Of a DNA stretch of 19,510 bases, positions 6,632 through 15,454 are shown in pieces; positions within the stretch are counted from its first letter, which is position 1; the number at the start of each line of letters is the position of its first letter. The notes under the pieces are model-generated. The model did not search any database and was not told where the DNA came from. It saw only the letters and a program-made list of their open reading frames with translations. This DNA is from an uncultured Bacilli bacterium. GTDB taxonomy: Bacteria > Bacillota_I > Bacilli_A > RF39 > UBA660. The DNA lies in the NCBI GenBank assembly GCA_947630585.1, contig CANRIE010000112.1, positions 1-19,510 of the forward strand, in the 5' to 3' direction. The position numbers and the translations under genes were made by a program.

Positions 6632-7564
6632 ATGGAAAAAGAATTAGAAATTATGAATTTGTTAAAACAAAAGCAAGAATTAACTATAAGATTGAATACT
6701 TTAATATATGGTTCAGTTGAGATAAGAGAAAATGAAAATAAAAAGTATATTTATGTTCATTATAGAGAAGATGGTATTTTAAATACAAAATATGTTGGTG
6801 AATATTCTGATGATTTATATAACTTAATATTAAATAATACAAATACAGCTAAAATTATAAAAAAAGATATAAAGAATATTGAAAAAGAATTAAAAAAATT
6901 AAATTATATTGATAAAGAACTTGATGAAAAAATTGCAATTAATATTGATTTTGCTAAAAGACATATGGTTGATACTATTTATAAACAAGCAGTTTTAGAA
7001 GGAATTGCTACAACTTTTGCTGATACTGAAAACATTATTGAAGGTGGAAAAGTTAATGATATGACTTATGAAGATATCATGAAAATTGTTAACTTAAAAC
7101 ATGCTTGGGAGTTTGTTTTAAATCCTAATGTTTTATTAACACCTACTAATTTTTCTCTTTTATGTCAAATTAATAAATTGATAGAAGAAGGATTTTATTA
7201 TACGGCTGGTAAAATAAGAAGTACACCAGTTACTATTGGAGGAACTAATTGGAAACCAGATTTACCAATAGAAAGTGTTATAAAAGAGGATTTAGATAAT
7301 ATTTTAAATAAAAAAATAAGTGATGTTGATAAATCTATTGAGTTTTTGCTTTATGTTATGAAAAAACAAATATTTATTGATGGAAATAAAAGGACAGCTT
7401 TAATATTTGCTAATCAATTTCTAATTTCAAAAGGAAAAGGTATTATTGCAATTCCAGCAGAAGAAACAGAAGAATTTAAAAAGTTATTAATTTCTTATTA
7501 TGAAAATAAAGATACTATATCTATTAAAAAGTTTTTAAAATATAAATGTTATATGAATATATAA
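6632..7564 (+). CDS. Fic-fold protein with Gln in place of the catalytic His
   Basis: 310 aa. Residues 1-95 are a separate N-terminal module with a short beta core (KYIYVHYREDGILNTKYVGEYS) between helical segments; it looks like an RNA- or protein-binding accessory domain, but I cannot name it. Residues 105-305 carry the Fic fold: ADTENIIEGG (130-139), NLKHAWEF (154-161), GGTNWKPDLP (203-212) and the Fic loop QIFIDGNKR (246-254). Standard Fic AMPylases have HxFxDGNxR; here the His position is Gln246 (codon CAA). I believe some Firmicutes Fic relatives share this Gln, which would make it a subfamily trait rather than a fresh mutation. ENIIEG resembles the inhibitory-helix motif. No antitoxin gene is adjacent. 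Start chosen for AAGGAG 9 nt upstream. Confidence 0.88.
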   Translation: MEKELEIMNLLKQKQELTIRLNTLIYGSVEIRENENKKYIYVHYREDGILNTKYVGEYSDDLYNLILNNTNTAKIIKKDIKNIEKELKKLNYIDKELDEKIAINIDFAKRHMVDTIYKQAVLEGIATTFADTENIIEGGKVNDMTYEDIMKIVNLKHAWEFVLNPNVLLTPTNFSLLCQINKLIEEGFYYTAGKIRSTPVTIGGTNWKPDLPIESVIKEDLDNILNKKISDVDKSIEFLLYVMKKQIFIDGNKRTALIFANQFLISKGKGIIAIPAEETEEFKKLLISYYENKDTISIKKFLKYKCYMNI

Positions 7565-7574
7565 AATTACAAAG

Positions 7575-7601
7575 ATATTAGTTTTTACTAGTATTTTTTT
7601 T
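7575..7601 (+). terminator. Intrinsic terminator of the Fic gene
   Basis: ATATTAGT (7575-7582) pairs with ACTAGTAT (7587-7594), including one G-U pair, around TTTT, followed by eight T (7594-7601). It begins 10 nt after the stop. Confidence 0.75.
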
Positions 7602-7697
7602 GAAAGAAATTATTTTATAGTACACACTAATTACATTTTTATAAAAAATAAATTTACAAATTTTAATAATTTTATCTATTTAGATTAATGAATGTTA

Positions 7698-7726
7698 TTG
7701 CCTAATCATAAAATTTATTGTATAAT
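7698..7726 (+). promoter_or_regulatory. Promoter of the sensor/BrkB/nuclease operon
   Basis: TTGCCT (7698-7703), 17-nt spacer, TATAAT (7721-7726). The predicted start is near 7733, with AAGGAG (7738-7743) placed 7 nt before the ATG at 7751. Confidence 0.7.
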
Positions 7727-7750
7727 ACTTATATCGTAAGGAGTGAAAGT

Positions 7751-8251
7751 ATGAAATTTTTAAATAGAAATAAATTAGTTATAGCCGTTGTTATAATGTT
7801 TTTAGTATTAGTTGTATTTGTTGCAACTTTAAAAAATATTTTAGTACCAGATGAAGGGAAAGCTGCTTATGGAGATAGACTTGATGGAATTGAAAACTAC
7901 CCAATTGAGAATGAAGTATACGAAAGTATTGAAACTAAATTAAAAGAAAATACCAAAGTAACAGAAGTTACACATCAATTACATGGTAAAATTATTAATT
8001 TAATTATAACTGTAAGTGATGATGTTAGTGTTGCAGATGCTAAAACAATTGCAAATAGTACCGTTTCTATGTTTAGTGAAGATGATTTAAGTTTTTATAC
8101 ATTACAAGTTTATGTTAAAAAAGATAATCCTGAATTAAACAATTTCCCAATTATTGGTTATAAAGGAACTAAAACCAAAGAATTAGTATTCACGAAAGAC
8201 AGAGAAATAACTAAAGAAGAAGATAAAGAAGAGGCTAAAGATGAAAAATAA
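7751..8251 (+). CDS. Membrane-anchored protein of unknown function, 166 aa
   Basis: The start at 7751 follows AAGGAG; an in-frame TTG at 7718 would overlap the -10 element and is rejected. Residues 9-27 form one hydrophobic segment, so the protein is an N-in single-pass protein with an external domain. Residues 50-125 look like an alpha/beta domain (LHGKIINLIITV, SVADAKTIAN, FYTLQVYVKKDN). The last 20 residues are highly charged (ITKEEDKEEAKDEK). I do not recognise the family. It overlaps the next gene by 11 nt, which suggests the two proteins are made in step and may work together at the membrane. Confidence 0.82.
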   Translation: MKFLNRNKLVIAVVIMFLVLVVFVATLKNILVPDEGKAAYGDRLDGIENYPIENEVYESIETKLKENTKVTEVTHQLHGKIINLIITVSDDVSVADAKTIANSTVSMFSEDDLSFYTLQVYVKKDNPELNNFPIIGYKGTKTKELVFTKDREITKEEDKEEAKDEK

Positions 8252-10292
8252 AAAGAAATTATTTATATTTATAATTATAGTGGCAGTTGTTGTATTTATT
8301 GCCTTATTCTTTATTTATTACTATAAAGAATCAAGTTTACTTACATCAGATGATAAAAAATGGATAAGTGAAAATGGAACGAAAATAATAGATGTTGAAG
8401 TATTTAATGATGTTCCTGTTTATGGAATGAATGGCAAAGGAGTTGTATTTGATTATTTAAACTATGTAACTGATGAAACTGAATTACAATTTAATGAAAT
8501 TGCTTATTCAAAAAATGATGCTCCTAAAAATAATGGTTATAAAATAGAAATATTAGATGGAAGTAGTAGTATTGCATCTAATCAATTATTTATATTTGAA
8601 GATAACTATGTTGCAGTATCTAAAGATAAAGATATTAAAATAAATAAAATTACAGATTTTTCAAACTATACAGTTGGAGTTTTAGAAAGTGAAGAATCTA
8701 ATATAAGTTATTATTTAAAAAGTGCTAAAGGAATTAAATATAATGCTTATGAAGATAGAGATAGTTTATTTAAATCTTTAGATGAAAACGAGGTTAATAT
8801 AATTATTACACCTAATATCTTATCACTTGAAAATACAATTAGTAATGATAATTATTATTTAAATTACTTTTTTACAGATATAACTAAAAAGATAGTTTTA
8901 ACTCTTGATAATAGTAAAAAAGAACTAAATAATATCTTAATAAAATATTTTGATAACTTTATGAAAGAAAAATATGTTGCCGATTACAATAAATTATTAC
9001 TTGATTATTATGTAGAAAAAAGAAACATAAATGATAAAGCAAGAGCCGATTTATTAAGTAAAACCTATGTTTATGGATATGTTGAAAATGCACCTTATGA
9101 AATAACAAAGGGAGCTAATATCGCAGGAATTGCAGCCGAATACATAAATAGATTAGTAAGACTTACTGATATTGATTTTTCATATAAAAAATATAAAACA
9201 ATTACTGAACTTAATAAAGCTATAAATGATGGGGAAGTTGATATTTACTTTGATTATATTGGAAATCAAAATAGTAAATATTTAAAAACGGTTTCAACAT
9301 TCATTGAAAACTATGTTGTTTTAGGAATGGTAGCAGATGATTATGTAATTTCATCATTTGAAGGATTAAAAGGAAATTCTATATATATGCTTGAAAGCAA
9401 CAAATACTTATTTGATTATATGAAGTCAGGGGCAATGGTAAATATTTATACTTCTGATAATATTAAAGATTTAGTTAAAAATGCTAAGAAGAATAATGGA
9501 TTAATAGTTGTTGATAAAGAGGTGTATTCATATTACCGGGAAAAAGAATTAAAAGATTATGAAATAATTTATTCAGATATTATGAGTAATGATTATTCAT
9601 TTATGGTTAAAAGTGATAATTCTTCATTTTATACCTTATTTAACTATGTAATTAATACCAATTCTTATTATAAATATCGTAATAGTGGCTTAAATAACTT
9701 AAACTTATCTATCTTTGAAACTTCAACATTTGAAGAGATGTATTTATTAATATTAGCAATTATCATAATTCCAGTTTTACTTCTTGTAGTTATATTTGTA
9801 ATTCTTAAAAATAGACATAAATTAAAACTTGTTAAGAAAGAAGATAGAAAGAAATATACAGATATGTTAACATCCTTAAAGAACCGAAATTACTTAAATT
9901 TACAAATTGATTCTTGGAATTTAAATAAAGTATATCCTCAAACTATAGTTGTTGTTGATTTAAATAATTTAAAATATATAAATGATAATTATGGAAGAGA
10001 AAAAGGAGATAGTTTAATTGTTAGAACAGCAAGTATCCTAGTTAATACTCAACTTGAAAACACTGAGATAATTAGAAGTGATGGAACCGAATTTATTATA
10101 TATTTAGTTGGTTATAGTGAAGAACAAATAGCAGTTTACTTAAAGAAACTTCGAAAAGAACTTGAAGATTTACCATATGGATTTGGAGCTTCAGTTGGAT
10201 TTAGTATGATATTTGATAATATAAAAACAATTGATGATGCTATAAATGAAGCTATGATTGATATGCAAAATGATAAAGAAAGTTATCGCTGA
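8241..10292 (+). CDS. Tandem solute-binding sensor with degenerate GGDEF domain
   Basis: 683 aa. A first membrane segment (7-27) is followed by an external region of two periplasmic-binding-protein-like lobes (about 45-255 and 273-480). The second is clearly SBP_bac_3-like: YGYVENAPYE, GIAAEYINRL, LNKAINDGEVDIYFDYIG. A second membrane segment (500-522) leads to a cytoplasmic GGDEF fold (538-683) with LTSLKNR (543-549). Judged by PleD, Asp573, Asn581 and Asp590 occupy the metal/GTP positions D327, N335 and D344. The signature loop reads RSDGTEF (612-618), that is DGTEF instead of GG(D/E)EF, so the acidic residue needed for cyclase activity is Thr616. I see no EAL domain and no RxxD inhibitory site. 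It probably senses a small solute and signals by GTP binding or partner contact rather than by c-di-GMP synthesis. GAGG lies 6 nt before the ATG. Confidence 0.88.
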   Translation: MKNKKKLFIFIIIVAVVVFIALFFIYYYKESSLLTSDDKKWISENGTKIIDVEVFNDVPVYGMNGKGVVFDYLNYVTDETELQFNEIAYSKNDAPKNNGYKIEILDGSSSIASNQLFIFEDNYVAVSKDKDIKINKITDFSNYTVGVLESEESNISYYLKSAKGIKYNAYEDRDSLFKSLDENEVNIIITPNILSLENTISNDNYYLNYFFTDITKKIVLTLDNSKKELNNILIKYFDNFMKEKYVADYNKLLLDYYVEKRNINDKARADLLSKTYVYGYVENAPYEITKGANIAGIAAEYINRLVRLTDIDFSYKKYKTITELNKAINDGEVDIYFDYIGNQNSKYLKTVSTFIENYVVLGMVADDYVISSFEGLKGNSIYMLESNKYLFDYMKSGAMVNIYTSDNIKDLVKNAKKNNGLIVVDKEVYSYYREKELKDYEIIYSDIMSNDYSFMVKSDNSSFYTLFNYVINTNSYYKYRNSGLNNLNLSIFETSTFEEMYLLILAIIIIPVLLLVVIFVILKNRHKLKLVKKEDRKKYTDMLTSLKNRNYLNLQIDSWNLNKVYPQTIVVVDLNNLKYINDNYGREKGDSLIVRTASILVNTQLENTEIIRSDGTEFIIYLVGYSEEQIAVYLKKLRKELEDLPYGFGASVGFSMIFDNIKTIDDAINEAMIDMQNDKESYR

Positions 10293-11098
10293 TGGAAAAA
10301 TTTAAAGAATATATAAAAAGAATAATTAAATTAATTAGTCTTGAAGAATTACATATCTTACCAGGTCATTTAGCATTTAATATTGTATTAATGATAGTAC
10401 CTATCTTTTCCGTAGTTGGAGTATTAGGAGCTAATTTAAATTTAAATGAACTTTTAACAGCCATTTCTAATAATGTTCCCGATGCTGTTATGAATATTAT
10501 CACCTCGGCAATTAATGTTAAAACAGATAATTTCAATTTAATCTTATTCATAATCTTTAGTATTTGGATTACCTCATCAGGTTGTAGGGCTTTAATATCT
10601 GCGAGTGATGTTTTATATAAAGTAAAGAGTTCTAATGCTATAAAGAAATATTTAAAATCATTTCTAATGGTAATTATTCTTTTTCTTTTAATAGGATTTA
10701 TAATAATTGTACCTTTATTAGGAGACTTTATAGTTAACTTTTTAACTGATATTTGGGGAATTAGTATTTTTGAAAATATATATCATTTTCTAAAATATCC
10801 TTTATCTCTTATTCTAATGTTTATTCTAATTAAAACTTTATATGTTATATCACCTAATATTAAAATAAAACATAAATACATGAATAATGGAGCTTTTTTT
10901 ACAACAATATCATGGTTTTTATTAATGAGAATTTATTCTTATCATTTAAATAATTATAGTAATTATAACCTTTATTATGGAAGTCTTGCGAATATCTTAA
11001 TATTATTAGTTTGGGTTTATTTAATGGCTTATTTATATACAATTGGCTTAGCTTTAAATGCTGATGATTATTTTATAAGAGTTAAGGAAAGAGGATAG
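10292..11098 (+). CDS. YihY/BrkB family membrane protein
   Basis: An integral membrane protein of 268 aa with about six membrane segments (27-47, 80-100, 122-148, 168-186, 200-217, 230-254). Family marks are PGHLAFNIVLMIVPIFSV near the N-terminus, the SIWITSSGCRALISASDVLYK segment (90-110) and the terminal YYGSLANILILLVWVYLMAY block. The family was once called tRNA-processing ribonuclease BN by mistake; its real function is unsettled. Stop and start share one base (TGATG), with no good ribosome site, so translation probably re-initiates from the sensor gene. Confidence 0.92.
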   Translation: MEKFKEYIKRIIKLISLEELHILPGHLAFNIVLMIVPIFSVVGVLGANLNLNELLTAISNNVPDAVMNIITSAINVKTDNFNLILFIIFSIWITSSGCRALISASDVLYKVKSSNAIKKYLKSFLMVIILFLLIGFIIIVPLLGDFIVNFLTDIWGISIFENIYHFLKYPLSLILMFILIKTLYVISPNIKIKHKYMNNGAFFTTISWFLLMRIYSYHLNNYSNYNLYYGSLANILILLVWVYLMAYLYTIGLALNADDYFIRVKERG

Positions 11099-11100
11099 GT

Positions 11101-11802
11101 ATGAAGAAGAAAAAAGGATATTTAGAGTTAATAATTTTAGTTTTAGTAATTTTATATGGAGTATTCCATACTCAAGTTAATGATTTTCTATTAAAGATAT
11201 TTCCAACTGAATCCTATTCTTTAGAAACAATTCCTGAATATAATGGCAAAAGTTATGTTGTTTTAAATAACAATGAACCAAATTTTGATACATCAGACTT
11301 AAATCGAGAAACTTTTGAATATTACAGTAATTTAGATGTTTTAGGAAGAGCTGGAATAGCATTTGCGAAAATCGATAAATCTTTAATGCCGACTGATGCA
11401 AGAGAAGGAATAGGTATGATTAAACCAAGTGGTTGGCATACTGTAAAATATGATATAGTTGACGGGAAATACTTATATAATAGATGTCATTTAATAGGAT
11501 TTCAGTTAACCGGAGAAAATGCTAATCCTAAAAATTTAATTACTTGTACAAGATACATGAATACAGTTGGAATGCTTGAATTTGAAAATAAAGTAGCAAA
11601 ATATGTTAAGGAAACCAATAATCATGTTTTATATAGGGTTACTCCAATTTATAATGGATCTAACCTTCTTGCAAGTGGAGTCGAGATGGAGGGCTTATCA
11701 GTTGAAGATAATGGACGAGGTATAAAATTCAACGTTTATGTTTACAATGTTCAAGAAGGAATCGAGATAGATTATCAAACAGGTGATAGTAAACTAAAAT
11801 AG
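11101..11802 (+). CDS. EndA-like DNA/RNA non-specific endonuclease, membrane-anchored
   Basis: 233 aa. One hydrophobic segment (8-22) anchors the protein with its nuclease domain outside. The beta-beta-alpha-metal core is clear: YLYNRCHLIGFQLTGEN (124-140) holds the likely general base His130 in the position of the DRGH motif (here NRCH), and NLITCTRYMN (145-154) supplies Arg151 and the metal ligand Asn154. It resembles pneumococcal EndA and other DNA-entry nucleases. No competence genes lie nearby, so scavenging of extracellular DNA or DNA uptake are both possible. GAGG is 6 nt before the ATG, 2 nt after the BrkB stop. No terminator follows before the next promoter. Confidence 0.9.
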   Translation: MKKKKGYLELIILVLVILYGVFHTQVNDFLLKIFPTESYSLETIPEYNGKSYVVLNNNEPNFDTSDLNRETFEYYSNLDVLGRAGIAFAKIDKSLMPTDAREGIGMIKPSGWHTVKYDIVDGKYLYNRCHLIGFQLTGENANPKNLITCTRYMNTVGMLEFENKVAKYVKETNNHVLYRVTPIYNGSNLLASGVEMEGLSVEDNGRGIKFNVYVYNVQEGIEIDYQTGDSKLK

Positions 11803-11805
11803 TAA

Positions 11806-11834
11806 TTGACAAATAAAGACAAATATGATATAAT
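11806..11834 (+). promoter_or_regulatory. Full-consensus sigma-A promoter of the helical-repeat gene
   Basis: TTGACA (11806-11811) and TATAAT (11829-11834) with a 17-nt spacer, a perfect match to consensus and the strongest promoter in the window. It starts 3 nt after the nuclease stop. Confidence 0.9.
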
Positions 11835-11862
11835 GTAGGCGTTTTGAAGGGATGGTTGTTGT

Positions 11863-14253
11863 ATGAGAAATAACGATTTAGTTAGAGAGTTTATAGAAAG
11901 ATTACATGGTACAAGAAGTTCCAAAGAATTTCTTAGATATTTAGAACAAAGCACACTTTTAAGAGATATGCCTAATGATTTATTAAATGACTTATTAAAT
12001 TTAGAAAATTTTGATTTTAATTACTATATTGGATTTTTAAGTAAATTTCGAAGAAATCATGGTAGTTTTTTAGGTTATGAAGAAAAATTAATTAGAATTA
12101 GTAAAATTTTAATTAAAAATTTTAATGATCTTAATATTATGGGGCAATCAATAACTTTGCTTACAACTACTAAGATAATTGATAATCTTGATGTAGTTGA
12201 ATTTATTAAAGAATTTTTCAAAATAAAAGATCTTAAAAAAATAGATGTTATTATGCAAATTATTGATAAAATTCAAATTGGAATTGCTAACAAAGATATA
12301 ATGAAAATTATTAGATTTGTTAAAAATGTTGAAGATGAACATTTATTAAGTCAAATTAAGCAATTATATACTAATTCAAATATGACGAATAGTAGAGATG
12401 TTGATGTATATTTAGATTTAATAAATGAAAATTTAAAGAATCCAAGTTTACCTTTATTTCTTAGCCTTATAATGCGAAGAGATATAAGAGAACTTCCAAA
12501 TGGAAAATTTATTTTAACAAGATATGTATTAAATACAAATTCTAAAAATATAAGAGCTAGAAATAGTTTATTATTTTATATATTTAGTGATGATTCTTTG
12601 GTTAACTCTAATCGTTTTATAGAATTATTAAATTGTATTAATAATTGTGATCCGAAACAATATGAAATAATTAGAAAATTAATTGCTTCTAGAAAGAAAT
12701 TTAAGGATAGCATTTTCTACACTTTATTAAAAGAATTTATGAATGCAACTCAAGAAGAAAGCGATTTCATGTTTGCACTTTTAAATAATATTCGAATAAT
12801 TGATAGTGATGTTGAACTAAAATTTGCTTTGGATTTTATGCATAAGGCTAAAGATGAAGCCCAATTAATCGCTTATTATAAAATATTTGTAGTTGGTGAT
12901 TTAAAATATGAAAGTTTAGATTCTGGTTATGCTAGTTTAATTACGGATGCAATTTTAAAATCAAATAGTTCTAATCAAAGAAAAACATTAATTAATTTAG
13001 CTAAAGAATTAAAGTCATCTAAATATAATGCATCATTTATAAATATAATTGTTGAAACTAATAATAAATTAGCTTTAGATATTTTTAAAGATTTATTAAA
13101 AATTAGATATGTTAAAGATAGTCATAGAACTACTACTATTATGAAAAGATTAAATAATCTTAAAGATGAAGCTCAGGCAAGTGTAATTATGAAAATAATT
13201 GAAACTGAAAAATTATTTAAATCTGATAACTTATTTAGGATGATAGATACCGTTTTACATTCTAAAATTCAATATGTATTTGCATTTAGCTTTATAGATA
13301 AATTTATGGAAGAACCATTTGATAAATATATATTAGAAAATAATCCTAATAGTAGTTTTATGAGATTATTTAGAATTGTTTTAACTTTAAAAGATCCAGA
13401 TAAATATGAATTTATTGAAAAATTATTTAAGTATCCTGAGCTATTTAAAAATCCAAATGGATTAGGAGTAATTGAAGTATTTACAAGAGATATAAAAGAA
13501 AAATATAAGTTTGATGCTTTACTTAGATATATAGATGAAAATTATTCAAGTAGATTTAGTTTCTTATCAAGAAGAAGTGTTTATATAATTAGTTTAATTA
13601 AAGAATGCAAGCAAAAGTATCAAGTAGATTTACTTCTTAATGCTAGTAAGTTAACTAAATATATGGATAATGAAAAAGAAATATTAGAGAGAGTTTCTAA
13701 AATTAAAAAACCTATTTATGCTATATATTTCTATAGACTACTTAAAATAAAAGAAATCTTAAAAAGTGATAAATTATTTGAAATTTTAGATATAATTGAA
13801 AGTAATACTAAAAAAGAGAAAATTGAAGCTATGCTATATATTTCTTTAAAAACTAAAATTAGAGCGTCAGAACGTTTTATAGATTATTATAAATTTATAA
13901 GTGATTATCAAACTAAAGAACAATTAGAATTTTTCTTAGAACTAATAAATTATAATATCAAAGAAACTGATATATATAAAATTAGTAGAAAATTAGTAAA
14001 TATTAAAGATATATGGGGACCATCTTTAATAAAAGAATTAATTTTTGAAAGTGATAGAATACCTATGGATTTGATATATCAAGCAATAAATAAAATAATT
14101 GAATATCAAGATGTTACATATATAACTAAAAATGAAAAATTTGAAGAGGCTCTTATATATATTAATGATATATTCATTAAATATACAGGGGAATCAAATG
14201 AATTAGTTGAATGGTTACAAAAAAAGTATTTTTTAGATAGTAAGAGGAAGTAA
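11863..14253 (+). CDS. Large all-helical repeat (solenoid) protein, 796 aa
   Basis: No signal peptide or membrane segment; almost every residue falls in short amphipathic helices. Loosely repeated units of about 35-60 residues can be seen, each with the pattern N/S-x-D/K-hydrophobic, I/L-x-x-I, then a second helix. Examples are IIDNLDVVEFIKEF (105-118), IANKDIMKIIRFVKN (141-155), FKSDNLFRMID and LKSDKLFEILDII in the C-terminal half. This looks like a HEAT/ARM-type superhelix used for binding proteins or nucleic acid. Very long helical-repeat proteins of similar rhythm occur in gut Bacilli, but the link is inference. There is no catalytic motif. The start at 11863 has AAGGGA 10 nt upstream. 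It is a single gene with a consensus promoter and its own terminator, which implies steady, high transcription. Confidence 0.85.
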   Translation: MRNNDLVREFIERLHGTRSSKEFLRYLEQSTLLRDMPNDLLNDLLNLENFDFNYYIGFLSKFRRNHGSFLGYEEKLIRISKILIKNFNDLNIMGQSITLLTTTKIIDNLDVVEFIKEFFKIKDLKKIDVIMQIIDKIQIGIANKDIMKIIRFVKNVEDEHLLSQIKQLYTNSNMTNSRDVDVYLDLINENLKNPSLPLFLSLIMRRDIRELPNGKFILTRYVLNTNSKNIRARNSLLFYIFSDDSLVNSNRFIELLNCINNCDPKQYEIIRKLIASRKKFKDSIFYTLLKEFMNATQEESDFMFALLNNIRIIDSDVELKFALDFMHKAKDEAQLIAYYKIFVVGDLKYESLDSGYASLITDAILKSNSSNQRKTLINLAKELKSSKYNASFINIIVETNNKLALDIFKDLLKIRYVKDSHRTTTIMKRLNNLKDEAQASVIMKIIETEKLFKSDNLFRMIDTVLHSKIQYVFAFSFIDKFMEEPFDKYILENNPNSSFMRLFRIVLTLKDPDKYEFIEKLFKYPELFKNPNGLGVIEVFTRDIKEKYKFDALLRYIDENYSSRFSFLSRRSVYIISLIKECKQKYQVDLLLNASKLTKYMDNEKEILERVSKIKKPIYAIYFYRLLKIKEILKSDKLFEILDIIESNTKKEKIEAMLYISLKTKIRASERFIDYYKFISDYQTKEQLEFFLELINYNIKETDIYKISRKLVNIKDIWGPSLIKELIFESDRIPMDLIYQAINKIIEYQDVTYITKNEKFEEALIYINDIFIKYTGESNELVEWLQKKYFLDSKRK

Positions 14254-14267
14254 TTAACTTCCTTTTT
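14243..14267 (+). terminator. Intrinsic terminator of the helical-repeat gene
   Basis: AGGAAGT (14245-14251) pairs with ACTTCCT (14257-14263) around AATTA, extendable by a G-T and an A-T pair, then a T run to 14267. The stop codon (14251-14253) lies inside the hairpin. Confidence 0.85.
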
Positions 14268-14328
14268 ACATTTTCTAGGAAAACTTGACAGATTATTTAT
14301 AAATTTATTTTAGGTTTCTCATATAATA

Positions 14329-14337
14329 TGGTATAAT
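14329..14337 (+). promoter_or_regulatory. Extended -10 promoter of murG-murB-divIB
   Basis: TGGTATAAT (14329-14337) is a TGn extended -10. A second TATAAT lies at 14322-14327. A TTGACA at 14285-14290 is too far from either for a normal spacer. The ribosome site AGGTGA (14350-14355) is 4 nt before the ATG. Confidence 0.6.
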
Positions 14338-14359
14338 TAGGATAAAGTTAGGTGATTTT

Positions 14360-15454
14360 ATGCGGGTTATTATAAGTGCTGGAGGAACAGGTGGCCATAT
14401 TTATCCAGCTTTAAGTATTATTAATAAGATTAAAGAAAATGATAAAAATTCAGAATTCTTGTATATTGGGACAACTAATCGAATGGAAAGTAAGATAATT
14501 CCTGAAAATAAGATTCCTTATTTGGGAATCGAAATGCAAGGATTAAGTAAAAATCCTTTGAAAAGTATAAAAAGTATAAAATTATTACTAAGTTCAATTA
14601 AAAAAATCAAAGGAAAAATAAAAGAGTTTAATCCTGATATTGTAATTGGGGTCGGTGGATATGTTACTTTTCCAGTTATTTATACAGCTAAAAAATTAGG
14701 ATATAAAACCATAATTCATGAACAAAATTTAATTCCTGGAAAATCTAATAAAATGCTTATTAAGTATACTGATAAAATTGCAGTTAGTTTGCCAGGAAGT
14801 TTAGAATACTTTCCAAAATCGAAGACTATATTTACAGGAAATCCTAGGAGTAGTGAAGTTCTAAAAGCTAAATCTATTAAAAAAGAAGATTTAGGATTAA
14901 GTAAAGATAAGAAACTAGTCTTAATAGTCATGGGGTCATTAGGGTCAATGACTATTAATCAAGAATTAAAGAATATCGTAAATGAATTTAAAAATAAACC
15001 TTATGAAGTAATACTAGTAACTGGTAATAATTACTATGATGAATTTAAAAATATTAAGATAAAAAATGTAAAAATTGAACCTTTTTTAAATAATATGTTG
15101 AATGTTTTAAAAATATGTGATTTAATAATAACTCGAGCTGGAGCATCGACAATAGCTGAAATTACAACGATTGGTTTACCAGCCATATTTGTTCCAAGTC
15201 CTTATGTTGCTAATAATCATCAGTATTATAATGCTTTAGAGTTAGTCAATAATAAGGCCGGATTACTACTAGAAGAAAAAGATTTTAATGCTAGTAATTT
15301 ACTTGAAAAGATTGATTTAGTTTTAAATGATAGTAAGTTGTGGAAAGAAATGCATGATAATTCTTTAAAACTTGCAAATCCTTCTAGCAGTGATAAAATT
15401 TATCAGTTAATTTTAGAATTGGTAGGTAATGAGAATGGAAAAGATAATAAATGA
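14360..15454 (+). CDS. murG: UDP-GlcNAc:lipid I N-acetylglucosaminyltransferase MurG
   Basis: Transfers GlcNAc from UDP-GlcNAc to lipid I to give lipid II, on the inner face of the membrane. The 364-aa protein has family length and motifs: GGTGGHIYPAL (8-18) of the lipid I site, GVGGYVTFP (97-105), HEQN (120-123), GSLGS (192-196), and the donor-sugar loop RAGASTIAE (259-267) followed by NHQ (286-288). First gene of a wall/division unit; murB overlaps its end by about 20 nt. Confidence 0.97.
   Translation: MRVIISAGGTGGHIYPALSIINKIKENDKNSEFLYIGTTNRMESKIIPENKIPYLGIEMQGLSKNPLKSIKSIKLLLSSIKKIKGKIKEFNPDIVIGVGGYVTFPVIYTAKKLGYKTIIHEQNLIPGKSNKMLIKYTDKIAVSLPGSLEYFPKSKTIFTGNPRSSEVLKAKSIKKEDLGLSKDKKLVLIVMGSLGSMTINQELKNIVNEFKNKPYEVILVTGNNYYDEFKNIKIKNVKIEPFLNNMLNVLKICDLIITRAGASTIAEITTIGLPAIFVPSPYVANNHQYYNALELVNNKAGLLLEEKDFNASNLLEKIDLVLNDSKLWKEMHDNSLKLANPSSSDKIYQLILELVGNENGKDNK

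Noticed and set aside
7718..7750. TTG start extending the 166-aa protein
   Set aside because: It overlaps the -10 hexamer; ATG 7751 has AAGGAG 7 nt upstream.
14285..14313. TTGACA upstream of murG as a complete promoter
   Set aside because: At 17 nt the -10 position reads TTTTAG, and the true TATAAT hexamers are more than 30 nt away.
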